Shown piece by piece: positions 18,612 to 27,688 of a DNA stretch of 64,000 nt; position 1 is the stretch's first letter, and every line of letters begins with the position of its first letter. Both the position numbers and the translations under genes were made by a program. This DNA comes from Streptomyces phaeofaciens (GTDB lineage Bacteria > Actinomycetota > Actinomycetes > Streptomycetales > Streptomycetaceae). Where the stretch lies: NCBI RefSeq assembly GCF_014648915.1, contig NZ_BMSA01000003.1, forward strand, positions 372,001 to 436,000. Direction: 5' to 3'. Below the pieces are notes generated by a model that worked only from the letters and a program-made list of their open reading frames with translations, was not told where the DNA came from and searched no databases.

Positions 18612-18798
18612 GTGGGGCCTCCTTCGCTCACTCTCGGTGGCGTGTCGTGCGGGGATGGGGGGTGTGGCGGCGGCTCGACGCGGGGACATCCGCCCGTACC
18701 CGCGGCCGCCGGTTGCCTCGACCCTAGGTGGCCGGAAAGTGGCTGCGAAGTGTACGTTTCATCCATCCGGGGGCCCTGGAGTGGAAGGAACGCACACC

Positions 18799-20307
18799 AT
18801 GCCGGAGCAGCCCGCCGCGCCGCCGACCCCGTCGGTGCCGCTCGCCGCCCTGCTGGCCCGCGAGGACCTCGCGCTGCGGCAGATCGCCGGGCCCGCCGAC
18901 CCCGGCGCGGTGCTGCACGGCGCGCACACCTCGGAGATGGCCGACCCGTACCCGTATCTGCTGGGCGGCGAGCTGCTGCTGACGGCGGGCGTGCACATCC
19001 CGGAGGCGGCCGGGTCGGGGACATACTTCGACGACTACGTCTCACGGATCGTCGCGGCGGGCGGCGCGGCCCTCGGGTTCGGGGTGGCGCCGGTGCACGA
19101 CACCGTGCCGCGGGCGCTGGTCGCCGCCTGCGAGTCCTTCGGGCTGCCGCTCCTCGAAGTGCCGCCGCAGACCACGTTCGCGGCCGTCGGCCGTGCGGTC
19201 TGGCAGCTGATGGAGCGCGCCCGCACCGCGGAACTCCGCCGGGTCACCGAGGCCCAGCAGAGCCTCGCCGCCGCCGCCTCCCGCCCCGACCCGGTCCCCA
19301 ACGTGCTGCGCCAGCTCGCCCAGCGCCTGGGCGGCCGGGCGGTGCTGTACGGCCCGGAGGGCGCCCGGATCGCGGCGGCCGGGCGGATGCCGGCCGAGGC
19401 ACCGGCCGGCGACGACCCGCTCGCCTCCCTCGCCCGGCTCCTCGCCGGCCGCGGCTCCGCCAGCGCCAGTGACACCACACCGTCCGGTGTGCATCTCGCC
19501 GCCTACGCGCTGGGGGCCGGGCAGGGGTTCGTGCTCGGGGTGGCGGTGGGGCGGCGGGAGCCCGGGGACCACACGATCGCCTCCGTGGCCGCCGTGCTGC
19601 TCTCGCTGCTCACCGGTGAGCAGCAGAGCGGGTCGGGCGCGGCCCGGTCCTGCGCGCTCGTGCGGCTGCTGCTGGGCGGTGCGCCGGAGGACGTGGCGCC
19701 GCTGCTGGGCGGTGACCGGTGGTTCGTGGTGCACGCGCGTCCGGAGGCACGCACCGTCCCGCTCCCGGCCTCGCCCGAGCGGGGGGACCCCCCGCTCCCG
19801 CTGGCCGCCTCCGCGCTCGGCGCGGCGCTCGGCTCGCCGCTCTTCGACCTCACGGGGGAGGTCGTACGGGTGCTGGTGCCGGCGGACCGGGAGCCGGGTC
19901 CGCAGCCCGGCTGGACGCTCGGGGTCAGCGCCGCCGTGGCCCCGGGTTCGTGGCCGGCCGCCGACGCCCAGGCGGCGCGGGCGCTGGCCCGGGCCCGGGC
20001 GACCCGTGGCGCGCTCGTGCGGTACGGCGCCCGCGCGGCCCTCGCCGATCTGGTCCCGCCGGACGAGGCCGAGGCGCACGCCCGCACCCTCCTCGCCCCC
20101 CTGGAGGACAAGCCGGCGCTCACCGAGACGCTGCGCACCTGGCTGTCCCTGCACGGGAGCTGGGACCGTACGGCGGTGGCGCTGGCCGTGCACCGCAACA
20201 CCGTGCGGCAGCGGATCGCCCGCTGCGCGGCCCTGCTCGGGACGGACCCGGACGACCCGGACGTCCGGATGGAGCTGTGGTTCGCGCTGCGCCGCCTCGA
20301 CCAGTGA
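18799..20307 (+). CDS. PucR-family transcriptional regulator
   Basis: 502 residues from ATG 18799 with GGAAGGAA upstream. The N-terminal half has the PucR sensory pattern (HTSEMADPYPYLLGGELLLTAG, then FGLPLLEVP), and the C-terminus has the PucR helix-turn-helix: LRTWLSLHGSWDRTAVAL then VHRNTVRQRIARCAALLG and a terminal LWFALRRL. Such proteins control nitrogen-source catabolism genes. The gene is divergent from the symporter-ureohydrolase-TPP operon across 187 bases, so it is the obvious candidate regulator of that operon and of itself. Effector unknown. Confidence 0.88.
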   Translation: MPEQPAAPPTPSVPLAALLAREDLALRQIAGPADPGAVLHGAHTSEMADPYPYLLGGELLLTAGVHIPEAAGSGTYFDDYVSRIVAAGGAALGFGVAPVHDTVPRALVAACESFGLPLLEVPPQTTFAAVGRAVWQLMERARTAELRRVTEAQQSLAAAASRPDPVPNVLRQLAQRLGGRAVLYGPEGARIAAAGRMPAEAPAGDDPLASLARLLAGRGSASASDTTPSGVHLAAYALGAGQGFVLGVAVGRREPGDHTIASVAAVLLSLLTGEQQSGSGAARSCALVRLLLGGAPEDVAPLLGGDRWFVVHARPEARTVPLPASPERGDPPLPLAASALGAALGSPLFDLTGEVVRVLVPADREPGPQPGWTLGVSAAVAPGSWPAADAQAARALARARATRGALVRYGARAALADLVPPDEAEAHARTLLAPLEDKPALTETLRTWLSLHGSWDRTAVALAVHRNTVRQRIARCAALLGTDPDDPDVRMELWFALRRLDQ

Positions 20308-20360
20308 CGCACGTCCCAGCGCTCAAAACGGCGGCGACGGCCGACGTGCGCTGCCCCACA

Positions 20361-21167
20361 ATGGAGACCATGCCGATACCCGGGACTCCCAGCCGCGCCG
20401 AGCTTGTCGACCACCTCGTGAAGACCCGTATCGCCGGGGACGTCGCGACCCCGCGCGAGAACAACCTCTCCCACTACCGCCAGCTCGCGAACGGCAACCG
20501 CAACTACTGGTTCGGCCTGGAATTCGGCGACCGCTGGACCGACGAGCAGGACGTGCTGGCCGTGATGGCGGAGCGGGTCGGGGTGAACGACGACGCCGAA
20601 TTCCGCTACGGCCAGGACACCATCGATCCCGAGCTGACGGTCGACGGCCTGGAGCGGATGGCGGCCCGGCTGCGCAAGGCGGCCGAGGACCGGCAGCGGG
20701 TGCTGCTGGCCACCGGGCACCCCGGCGGCCTGCTCGACGTGCACCGTGCGACGGCCGCCGCCCTGCGTTCGGCCGGCTGCGAGATCGTCGTCATCCCGGA
20801 GGGGCTCCAGACGGAGGAGGGGTACGTCTGGCAGCTCGCGGACGTGGCGGTCCTGGAGCACGGCGCCTCGCTCTGGCACACCCACTCCGGTGAGCCGATG
20901 AAGGCGATCCTCACCGCGCTGGAGCGCGAGGGCCGCCCGCTGCCCGACCTGGTCGTCGCCGACCACGGCTGGGCGGGATACGCCGGGCAGCACGGCGTCG
21001 ACTCCGTCGGTTACGCCGACAGCAACGACCCGGCGCTCTTCCTCGCCGAGTCCGAGGGGACCCTCCAGGTGACGGTCCCGCTCGACGACCATGTGAAGAG
21101 CCCGCGCCACTACGACCCGATGACGGCGTATCTGCTGGCGCAGGCGGGGCTGGAGCCGAGGCCGTGA
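20361..21167 (+). CDS. phosphatase-like protein, conserved in Streptomyces
   Basis: 268 residues from ATG 20361; a second in-frame ATG at 20370 is an equally good candidate. The body contains RVLLATGHPGGLLDVHRA, EIVVIPEGLQTEEGY, GASLWHTHSGEPMKAIL and LPDLVVADHGWAGYAG, giving several His and Asp residues consistent with a metal-dependent hydrolase. It resembles proteins annotated as phosphatase in Streptomyces genomes, but I know of no biochemical proof. It follows the PucR gene by 53 bases and ends 13 bases from the convergent tesB-like stop. Confidence 0.65.
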   Translation: METMPIPGTPSRAELVDHLVKTRIAGDVATPRENNLSHYRQLANGNRNYWFGLEFGDRWTDEQDVLAVMAERVGVNDDAEFRYGQDTIDPELTVDGLERMAARLRKAAEDRQRVLLATGHPGGLLDVHRATAAALRSAGCEIVVIPEGLQTEEGYVWQLADVAVLEHGASLWHTHSGEPMKAILTALEREGRPLPDLVVADHGWAGYAGQHGVDSVGYADSNDPALFLAESEGTLQVTVPLDDHVKSPRHYDPMTAYLLAQAGLEPRP

Positions 21168-21171
21168 CCGG

Positions 21172-21202
21172 CCGCGCCCCTCAGCCCGTGCGAGGGGCGC
21201 GG
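21172..21202. terminator. bidirectional hairpin between convergent genes
   Basis: CCGCGCCCCTC (21172-21182) pairs perfectly with GAGGGGCGCGG (21192-21202) across a 9-base loop. The right arm lies inside the last codons of the thioesterase gene. Confidence 0.7.
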
Positions 21203-22062
21203 ACCACGCCCTCCTGGATCACCGAGACGGCCAGCCGGCCGTCCTGCGTGTAGATGCGGGCCTGGCCGAGGCCGCGGCCGCCGTGGGCGGTGGGGGACTC
21301 CTGGTCGTACAGCAGCCATTCGTCGGCGCGGAACGGCCGGTGGAACCACATCGCGTGGTCCAGGGACGCGCCGACCACGTCCCCGACCGCCCAGCCGCCC
21401 CGGCCGTGCGCGAGGAGCACCGAGTCGAGCAGGGTCATGTCGGAGACGTACGTGGCGAGGACGACGTGCAGGAGCGGTTCGTCGACGGCGCCGTCCAGCT
21501 TGCCGTTGGTGCGGAACCAGACCTGGGAGTGCGGCTCGCGCGGGGCGCCGAAGTCGCCGTACGGGGGCTCGTCGACATAGCGCAGGTCGACGGCCTCCCG
21601 GGCCTCCAGGAACCGCTCGACGGTCTCCGGGGGGATGTGGTCGTAGCCGCGCAGCCGCTCCGCGGAGGTGGGGAGCGTCTCGGGGTCCGGGGCCGTCGGC
21701 ATGGGGGTCTGGTGCTCGAAGCCCTCCTCGTACCGCTGGAACGAGGCGGACAGCGCGAAGATCGGCTGTCCGTGCTGGACCGCGACGACCCGGCGCGCGG
21801 TGAAGGAGCGGCCGTCGTTCATCCGGTCGACGGTGTAGACGATCGGCGCCCCGGGGTCGCCGATGCGCAGGAAGTACGCGTGCAGCGAGTGGGCGTGCCG
21901 GTCCTCGGGAACCGTGCGCCCGGCGGCGACCAGCGCCTGCGCGGCGACCTGCCCGCCGAAGACCCGGGGGACGACGGCGGAGCGGGACTGGCCGCGGAAG
22001 ATGTTCTCCTCGATCTGCTCCAGGTCGAGCAGATCGAGGAGATCCTGAAGTGCCTCGTTCAT
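21181..22062 (-). CDS. tesB: acyl-CoA thioesterase II (TesB type)
   Basis: 293 residues, ATG 22062 preceded by AAAAGGTG. The double hot-dog fold is recognisable: FRGQSRSAVVPRVFGGQVAAQALVAA near the N-terminus, HSLHAYFLRIGDP, GRSFTARRVVAVQHG, and SLDHAMWFHRPFRADEWLLYDQESP in the second hot dog with the conserved Asp. It hydrolyses acyl-CoA to free acid and CoA. It starts 35 bases after the acyl-CoA dehydrogenase stop on the same strand, so the two are probably co-transcribed. Confidence 0.92.
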   Translation of the reverse strand: MNEALQDLLDLLDLEQIEENIFRGQSRSAVVPRVFGGQVAAQALVAAGRTVPEDRHAHSLHAYFLRIGDPGAPIVYTVDRMNDGRSFTARRVVAVQHGQPIFALSASFQRYEEGFEHQTPMPTAPDPETLPTSAERLRGYDHIPPETVERFLEAREAVDLRYVDEPPYGDFGAPREPHSQVWFRTNGKLDGAVDEPLLHVVLATYVSDMTLLDSVLLAHGRGGWAVGDVVGASLDHAMWFHRPFRADEWLLYDQESPTAHGGRGLGQARIYTQDGRLAVSVIQEGVVRAPRTG

Positions 22063-22097
22063 GGCACCTTTTCTACTGGCCGGTAATTTCTGGAGCC

Positions 22098-23255
22098 TTA
22101 CAGGCCCATGTCCTTCGCGATGATCGACTTCATGATCTCGCTGGTACCGCCGTAGATCCGGTTGACGCGGTTGTCCGCGTACAGGCGGGCGATCGGGTAC
22201 TCGTTCATGAAGCCGTAGCCGCCGTGCAGCTGGAGGCAGCGGTCGATCACCCGGTGGGCGACCTCGGTGCAGAACAGCTTGGCGGAGGCGGCCTCGGCCG
22301 GGGTCAGCTCACCGGCGTCGAGGGCCTCGGTGGCGCGGTCGGCGACGGCCTCGGCCGCGTCCACCTCGGCCTGGCAGGCGGCCAGCTCGAACTTGGTGTT
22401 CTGGAAGGACGCGACGGTCTGGCCGAAGACGACACGGTCCTGCACGTACTGCTTGGCGAACCGGACGGCGGCCTTGGCCTGCGCGTAGGCGCCGAAGGCG
22501 ATGCCCCAGCGCTCGGAGGCGAGGTTGTGGCCGAGGTAGTAGAAGCCCTTGTTCTCCTCACCGAGGAGGTCCTCGACGGGCACCTTGACGTCGACGAAGG
22601 CCAGCTCGGCGGTGTCGGACGTCTTCAGGCCGAGCTTGTCGAGCTTGCGGCCGACGGAGTAGCCCTCGGCCTTGGTGTCCACCACGAAGAGGGAGATGCC
22701 GTGGCGGCGGTCCTCCTTGGTGGGCGCGGAGGTACGGGCGCAGACGATCATGCGGTCGGCGTGCACGCCACCGGTGATGAAGGTCTTGGAGCCGTTGAGG
22801 ACGTAGTGCGTGCCGTCCTCGGAGAGCTTGGCGGTGGTCTTCATGCCCGCGAGGTCGGAACCGGTGCCCGGCTCGGTCATCGCGATCGCCCACATCTCCT
22901 CACCGGAGACGAACTTGGGCAGGTAGCGCTTCTTCTGCTCGTCGGTGGCGAGCAGCTTCAGGTACGGCAGGCCGAGCAGCACGTGCACGCCGGAGCCGCC
23001 GAAGTTGACACCCGCGCGCGCGGTCTCCTCGTAGAGGACGGCCTCGAACTTGTAGGAGTCGATGCCCGCGCCGCCGTACTCCTCGTCGACACGGATGCCG
23101 AAGACGCCCAGCTCGGCGAGCTTGTAGTAGAAGTCGCGCGGCGCCTGGCCGGCGGCGAACCACTCGTCGTAGACCGGGACGACCTCGGCCTCGATGAAGG
23201 CCCGGAGAGTCTCCCGGAACGCCTCGTGGTCCTCGTTGAACACCGTACGGCGCAC
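22098..23255 (-). CDS. acyl-CoA dehydrogenase (long-chain/isovaleryl subgroup)
   Basis: 385 residues from GTG 23255. All three domains of the FAD acyl-CoA dehydrogenase fold are present: ITEPGTGSD-like signature (MTEPGTGSDLAGM, 127-138), NGSKTFITGG (154-163) and a C-terminal LHGGYGFMNEYPIARLYAD. The C-terminal catalytic position reads YGGTSEI instead of YEGTSEI, while Glu248 in LASERWG occupies the alternative catalytic position used by LCAD and isovaleryl-CoA dehydrogenases, so the enzyme should be active. It heads an operon with a TesB thioesterase. Substrate chain length is not determinable here. Confidence 0.92.
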   Translation of the reverse strand: MRRTVFNEDHEAFRETLRAFIEAEVVPVYDEWFAAGQAPRDFYYKLAELGVFGIRVDEEYGGAGIDSYKFEAVLYEETARAGVNFGGSGVHVLLGLPYLKLLATDEQKKRYLPKFVSGEEMWAIAMTEPGTGSDLAGMKTTAKLSEDGTHYVLNGSKTFITGGVHADRMIVCARTSAPTKEDRRHGISLFVVDTKAEGYSVGRKLDKLGLKTSDTAELAFVDVKVPVEDLLGEENKGFYYLGHNLASERWGIAFGAYAQAKAAVRFAKQYVQDRVVFGQTVASFQNTKFELAACQAEVDAAEAVADRATEALDAGELTPAEAASAKLFCTEVAHRVIDRCLQLHGGYGFMNEYPIARLYADNRVNRIYGGTSEIMKSIIAKDMGL

Positions 23256-23281
23256 TCTCCGCCACCTCCACGTACCGCGTA

Positions 23282-23296
23282 GTGCACAGCGTGCAC
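23282..23296. promoter_or_regulatory. GTGCAC-N3-GTGCAC palindromic element upstream of the acyl-CoA dehydrogenase
   Basis: Two GTGCAC hexamers (23282-23287 and 23291-23296) separated by three bases, 26 bases upstream of the dehydrogenase start, with flanking A and T extending the arms to seven. It is a candidate operator for an unknown regulator and differs from the GTTAA-type operators found 750 bases to the right. Confidence 0.35.
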
Positions 23297-23429
23297 TCTG
23301 TCATGTCTAAGCGCTTGCTCAGAGCACAACCGTACCGGCGAGTACGAGCAGGCGTCCAGGGTGGAAGGGGGGTAACGCTCGTCACCCTCCCGGCCGCCCC
23401 GGCGGATCCCTCCCGGCCGCCCCGGCCCC

Positions 23430-24026
23430 TCAGGCGCCCGCGGCCGCCCCGAAGGCGCCCCGGGCCATCCGGTGCAGCAGTTCCGCCGTGGCCGTGCGGC
23501 CGGGCAGGGAGCCGGGGCGGCCGAGGTGGGGGGTGGAGTTCAGCAGGCCGAAGACCGAGTGGACGGCCGAGCGGGCCGCCGGTTCCGCGAGGCCCGGGTA
23601 CACCGCGCGCAGCACCTCCACCCACAGCTCCACGTACTGCCGCTGGAGCTGGCGGACGAGCTTGCGGTCGCTGTCGCGGAGGCGGTCCAGCTCGCGGTCG
23701 TGCAGGGTGATCAGGGGGCGGTCGTCGATCGCGAAGTCGATGTGGCCCTCGATGAGCGAGTCGAGGACCGACTCGGCGGGGGCCCCGTCGGCCTCCTCCC
23801 GGCGGCGCCGCGCGCCCGTCAGCAGCTGGCCGCTGATCCCCACCAGCAGCTCGGCGAGCATCGCGTCCTTGCCCGGGAAGTGCCGGTACAGCCCGGGGCC
23901 GCTGATCCCCACGGCGGCGCCTATCTCGTCGACCCCGACGCCGTGGAAACCGCGTTCGGCGAAGAGCCGCGCGGCCTCTTTGAGGATCTGCTCGCGCCGG
24001 GTGGAGGCGTCGGTTCTGGTGGCCAT
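23430..24026 (-). CDS. TetR-family repressor of short-chain acyl-CoA genes (AccR-like)
   Basis: 198 residues, ATG 24026. The N-terminal TetR helix-turn-helix covers residues 10-56 (REQILKEAARLFAERGF, then VDEIGAAVGISGPGLYRHFPGKDAML). The C-terminal ligand domain is undistinguished. It is divergent from the carboxylase operon. Two palindromes matching GTTAA-N6-TTAAC sit in the 96-base divergent gap, as I recall reported for AccR of S. avermitilis, which represses acyl-CoA carboxylase and branched-chain catabolism genes. Autoregulation is therefore likely. Confidence 0.85.
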   Translation of the reverse strand: MATRTDASTRREQILKEAARLFAERGFHGVGVDEIGAAVGISGPGLYRHFPGKDAMLAELLVGISGQLLTGARRRREEADGAPAESVLDSLIEGHIDFAIDDRPLITLHDRELDRLRDSDRKLVRQLQRQYVELWVEVLRAVYPGLAEPAARSAVHSVFGLLNSTPHLGRPGSLPGRTATAELLHRMARGAFGAAAGA

Positions 24027-24048
24027 GCCAGCAATTCTAGACAGGGAG

Positions 24049-24064
24049 GTTAGCGGTCGTTAAC
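24049..24064. promoter_or_regulatory. TetR operator half of a pair (site 1)
   Basis: GTTAGCGGTCGTTAAC, one mismatch from the palindrome GTTAA-N6-TTAAC. It is 22 bases upstream of the TetR gene start and 58 bases upstream of the carboxylase start, so it is placed to block both divergent promoters. Confidence 0.65.
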
Positions 24065-24076
24065 CTGAAGGAAATG

Positions 24077-24092
24077 GTTAACGCTCATTAAC
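24077..24092. promoter_or_regulatory. TetR operator (site 2, perfect arms)
   Basis: GTTAACGCTCATTAAC fits GTTAA-N6-TTAAC exactly. It is 28 bases centre to centre from site 1. The spacing of nearly three helical turns suggests cooperative binding on one face. Confidence 0.7.
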
Positions 24093-24122
24093 AGGCGATC
24101 ACTGGGTGAGGGGAACCGCAGG

Positions 24123-25739
24123 ATGGAGCAGGCACCGGAGCTGACGAGCGCGGCGGATCCCGCGTCGGAGGCCTGGCGGGCCAATGAACAGGCCCACCTC
24201 GCACTCGTCGAGGAGCTGCACGGCAAGCTGGCCGCGGCCCGGCTCGGCGGCGGCGAGCGGGCGCGGGCCCGGCACACCGCGCGCGGCAAGCTGCTGCCGC
24301 GCGACCGCGTCGACACCCTCCTCGACCCGGGCTCGCCCTTCCTGGAGCTGGCGCCGCTCGCCGCCGACGGGATGTACGACGGCCAGGCACCGGCGGCCGG
24401 GGTCATCGCCGGCATCGGCAGGGTGAGCGGGCGCGCGTGCGTGATCGTGGCGAACGACGCGACCGTCAAGGGCGGCACGTACTACCCGATGACGGTGAAG
24501 AAGCACCTGCGGGCCCAGGAGGTGGCCCTGGAGAACCGCCTGCCCTGCCTCTACCTGGTGGACTCGGGCGGCGCCTTCCTGCCCATGCAGGACGAGGTCT
24601 TCCCCGACCGCGAGCACTTCGGGCGGATCTTCTACAACCAGGCCCGGATGTCCGGCGCCGGGATCCCGCAGATCGCGGCGGTCCTCGGCTCCTGCACGGC
24701 CGGCGGGGCGTACGTCCCGGCGATGAGCGACGAGGCCGTGATCGTCCGCGGGCAGGGCACGATCTTCCTCGGCGGCCCCCCGCTGGTGAAGGCCGCCACC
24801 GGTGAGGTCGTCACCGCCGAGGAGCTGGGCGGCGGCGAGGTGCACTCCCGGATCTCCGGGGTCACCGACCACCTCGCCGAGGACGACGCGCACGCGCTGC
24901 GGATCGTCCGGAACATCGTCGCCACGCTCCCCGCGCGCGGGCAGCTGCCCTGGGAGGTCACCGCGGCCGTCGAGCCCAAGGTGGACCCCGCCGGGCTGTA
25001 CGGCGCCGTGCCGGTCGACTCCCGCACCCCCTACGACGTGCGGGAGATCATCGCGCGCGTGGTCGACGGCTCCCGCTTCGCGGAGTTCAAGGCCGAGTTC
25101 GGGCAGACCCTCGTCACCGGCTTCGCCCGGATCCACGGGCACCCGGTCGGGATCGTCGCCAACAACGGCATCCTGTTCTCCGAGTCCGCCCAGAAGGGCG
25201 CCCACTTCATCGAGCTGTGCGACCAGCGCGGCATCCCGCTGGTGTTCCTCCAGAACATCTCCGGCTTCATGGTCGGCAGGGACTACGAGGCCGGCGGCAT
25301 CGCCAAGCACGGCGCGAAGATGGTCACGGCGGTCGCCTGCACCCGCGTGCCGAAGCTGACCGTCGTGGTCGGCGGGTCGTACGGCGCGGGGAACTACTCC
25401 ATGTGCGGCCGGGCCTACTCGCCGCGCTTCCTGTGGATGTGGCCGGGCGCCAAGATCTCCGTGATGGGCGGCGAACAGGCCGCCTCCGTCCTCGCCACGG
25501 TCAAGCGGGACCAGCTGGACGCGCAGGGCCAGAGCTGGCCCGCCGCGGACGAGGACGCCTTCAAGGACCCGATCCGGGCCCAGTACGAGCGCCAGGGCAA
25601 CGCCTACTACGCGACCGCCCGGCTCTGGGACGACGGGGTCATCGAGCCGCTGGAGACCCGGCAGGTACTGGGCCTCGCGCTGACCGCCTGTGCCAACGCG
25701 CCCCTGGGAGACCCCCAGTTCGGCGTCTTCCGGATGTAA
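24123..25739 (+). CDS. accD1: acyl-CoA carboxylase beta subunit (methylcrotonyl-CoA carboxylase carboxyltransferase type)
   Basis: 538 residues, ATG 24123. The carboxyltransferase halves are clear: [54 protein letters not shown], then [27 protein letters not shown] and [10 protein letters not shown]. These features and the neighbours (biotin carboxylase/BCCP, HMG-CoA lyase, acyl-CoA dehydrogenase) identify the leucine pathway 3-methylcrotonyl-CoA carboxylase, which transfers carboxyl from biotin to 3-methylcrotonyl-CoA. First gene of a four-gene operon under the divergent TetR repressor. Confidence 0.92.
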   Translation: MEQAPELTSAADPASEAWRANEQAHLALVEELHGKLAAARLGGGERARARHTARGKLLPRDRVDTLLDPGSPFLELAPLAADGMYDGQAPAAGVIAGIGRVSGRACVIVANDATVKGGTYYPMTVKKHLRAQEVALENRLPCLYLVDSGGAFLPMQDEVFPDREHFGRIFYNQARMSGAGIPQIAAVLGSCTAGGAYVPAMSDEAVIVRGQGTIFLGGPPLVKAATGEVVTAEELGGGEVHSRISGVTDHLAEDDAHALRIVRNIVATLPARGQLPWEVTAAVEPKVDPAGLYGAVPVDSRTPYDVREIIARVVDGSRFAEFKAEFGQTLVTGFARIHGHPVGIVANNGILFSESAQKGAHFIELCDQRGIPLVFLQNISGFMVGRDYEAGGIAKHGAKMVTAVACTRVPKLTVVVGGSYGAGNYSMCGRAYSPRFLWMWPGAKISVMGGEQAASVLATVKRDQLDAQGQSWPAADEDAFKDPIRAQYERQGNAYYATARLWDDGVIEPLETRQVLGLALTACANAPLGDPQFGVFRM

Positions 25740-25753
25740 GGGACCTTCAGACG

Positions 25754-27688
25754 ATGTTCGACACCGTGCTCGTCGCCAACCGGGGCGAGATCGCCGTCCG
25801 CGTCATCCGGACGCTGCGCTCGATGGGCGTGCGCTCGGTCGCCGTGTTCTCCGACGCCGACGCCGACGCCCGGCACGTCCTGGAGGCCGACACCGCCGTC
25901 CGGATCGGGCCGGCGCCCGCCGCCGAGAGCTATCTGTCGGTGGAGCGGCTGCTGGAGGCGGCCGCCCGCACCGGCGCCCGGGCCGTCCACCCCGGGTACG
26001 GCTTCCTGGCCGAGAACGCGGGCTTCGCGCGCGCCTGCGCCGACGCGGGGCTGGTCTTCATCGGGCCGCCCGCGCAGGCGATCTCCCTCATGGGCGACAA
26101 GATCCGCGCCAAGGAGACCGTACGGGCCGCCGGGGTGCCGGTGGTGCCCGGTTCGACCGGCAGCGGCCTCACGGACGCCCAGCTCGTGGCCGCCGCGCGC
26201 GAGATCGGCGTCCCCGTGCTGCTGAAGCCGTCCGCCGGCGGCGGCGGCAAGGGCATGCGGCTGGTGCGGGACACGTCCGCGCTGGCCGACGAGATCGCCG
26301 CCGCCCGCCGTGAGGCCCGCGCCTCCTTCGGCGACGACACGCTCCTGGTCGAGCGGTGGATCGACCGGCCCCGCCACATCGAGATCCAGGTCCTGGCCGA
26401 CGCCCACGGCAACGTGGTGCACCTGGGCGAGCGCGAGTGCTCCCTCCAGCGGCGCCACCAGAAGGTCGTCGAGGAGGCGCCGAGCGTCCTGCTCGACGAG
26501 CGCACCCGCGCCGCGATGGGCGAGGCGGCCGTGCAGGCGGCCCGCTCCTGCGGGTACCGGGGCGCGGGCACGGTCGAGTTCATCGTCCCCGGCGGCGACC
26601 CGTCCTCCTACTACTTCATGGAGATGAACACCCGCCTCCAGGTGGAGCATCCGGTGACCGAGCTGGTGACCGGGCTCGACCTGGTCGAGTGGCAGCTGCG
26701 GGTGGCGGCCGGCGAGCCCCTGTCCTTCGGACAGGGGGACGTCCGGCTCACCGGCCACGCCATCGAGGCCCGGATCTGCGCGGAGGACCCCGCGCGCGGG
26801 TTCCTGCCCTCCGGCGGCACCGTCCTCGCCCTGCGCGAACCCCAGGGCGACGGGGTGCGCACCGACTCCGGGCTCAGCGAGGGCACCGAGGTGGGCAGCC
26901 TGTACGACCCGATGCTGTCCAAGGTGATCGCCTACGGCCCCGACCGCGCGACCGCCCTCAGGAAGCTCCGCTCCGCCCTCGCGGAGACGGTCACGCTGGG
27001 CGTGCAGACCAACGCCGGGTTCCTGCGGCGGCTGCTCGCGCACCCGGCCGTCGTCGCGGGCGAGCTGGACACGGGGCTGGTCGAGCGGGTGGTCGACGAC
27101 CTGGTGCCGGCCGAGGTGCCGGAGGAGGTGTACGAGGCGGCGGCGGCCGTCCGGCTGGAGGCGCTGCGGCCGGCGGGCGGCGGCTGGACCGACCCGTTCT
27201 CGGTGCCGAGCGGCTGGCGGCTCGGGGGCACCCCCCGGCCCGTCGGCTTCCCCCTGCGGGCGCTCCAGGAGCCGGTGGAGCACACCCCGCGGGGCACCCA
27301 CACCGTCACCGGCGACCGGGTGTCCGTGACCCTCGACGGCGTCCGCCACACCTTCCACCGCGCCGCCGACTGGCTCGGCCGGGACGGCGACGCGTGGCAT
27401 GTGCGCGACCACGACCCGGTGGCCGCCTCCCTGACGGGCGCCGCGTACGCCGGCGCGGACTCGCTCACCGCCCCCATGCCGGGCACGGTGACGGTCGTGA
27501 AGGTCGCCGTCGGCGACGAGGTGGCCGCGGGCCAGAGCCTGCTGGTGGTCGAGGCGATGAAGATGGAGCACGTCATCTCCGCCCCGCACGCCGGCACGGT
27601 CGCCGAGCTGGACGTCACACCGGGCTCGACGGTCGCCATGGACCAGGTGCTGGCCGTCGTCACCCCCCATGAGGAGGCTGCGGAATGA
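25754..27688 (+). CDS. acyl-CoA carboxylase alpha subunit (biotin carboxylase and biotin carrier)
   Basis: 644 residues from ATG 25754, 14 bases after the beta-subunit stop. The biotin carboxylase domain begins [17 protein letters not shown] and includes the ATP-grasp loop [11 protein letters not shown] and [15 protein letters not shown] linker of about 100 residues precedes the C-terminal carrier domain with [12 protein letters not shown], whose Lys is biotinylated. It carboxylates biotin with ATP and bicarbonate for the adjacent carboxyltransferase. The stop overlaps the HMG-CoA lyase start as ATGA, so the genes are translationally coupled. Confidence 0.93.
   Translation: MFDTVLVANRGEIAVRVIRTLRSMGVRSVAVFSDADADARHVLEADTAVRIGPAPAAESYLSVERLLEAAARTGARAVHPGYGFLAENAGFARACADAGLVFIGPPAQAISLMGDKIRAKETVRAAGVPVVPGSTGSGLTDAQLVAAAREIGVPVLLKPSAGGGGKGMRLVRDTSALADEIAAARREARASFGDDTLLVERWIDRPRHIEIQVLADAHGNVVHLGERECSLQRRHQKVVEEAPSVLLDERTRAAMGEAAVQAARSCGYRGAGTVEFIVPGGDPSSYYFMEMNTRLQVEHPVTELVTGLDLVEWQLRVAAGEPLSFGQGDVRLTGHAIEARICAEDPARGFLPSGGTVLALREPQGDGVRTDSGLSEGTEVGSLYDPMLSKVIAYGPDRATALRKLRSALAETVTLGVQTNAGFLRRLLAHPAVVAGELDTGLVERVVDDLVPAEVPEEVYEAAAAVRLEALRPAGGGWTDPFSVPSGWRLGGTPRPVGFPLRALQEPVEHTPRGTHTVTGDRVSVTLDGVRHTFHRAADWLGRDGDAWHVRDHDPVAASLTGAAYAGADSLTAPMPGTVTVVKVAVGDEVAAGQSLLVVEAMKMEHVISAPHAGTVAELDVTPGSTVAMDQVLAVVTPHEEAAE

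Noticed and set aside
22098..23255. Acyl-CoA dehydrogenase thought inactive because the C-terminal Glu is Gly (YGGTSEI)
   Set aside because: LCAD and isovaleryl-CoA dehydrogenases place the catalytic Glu elsewhere, and Glu248 in LASERWG fits that position.
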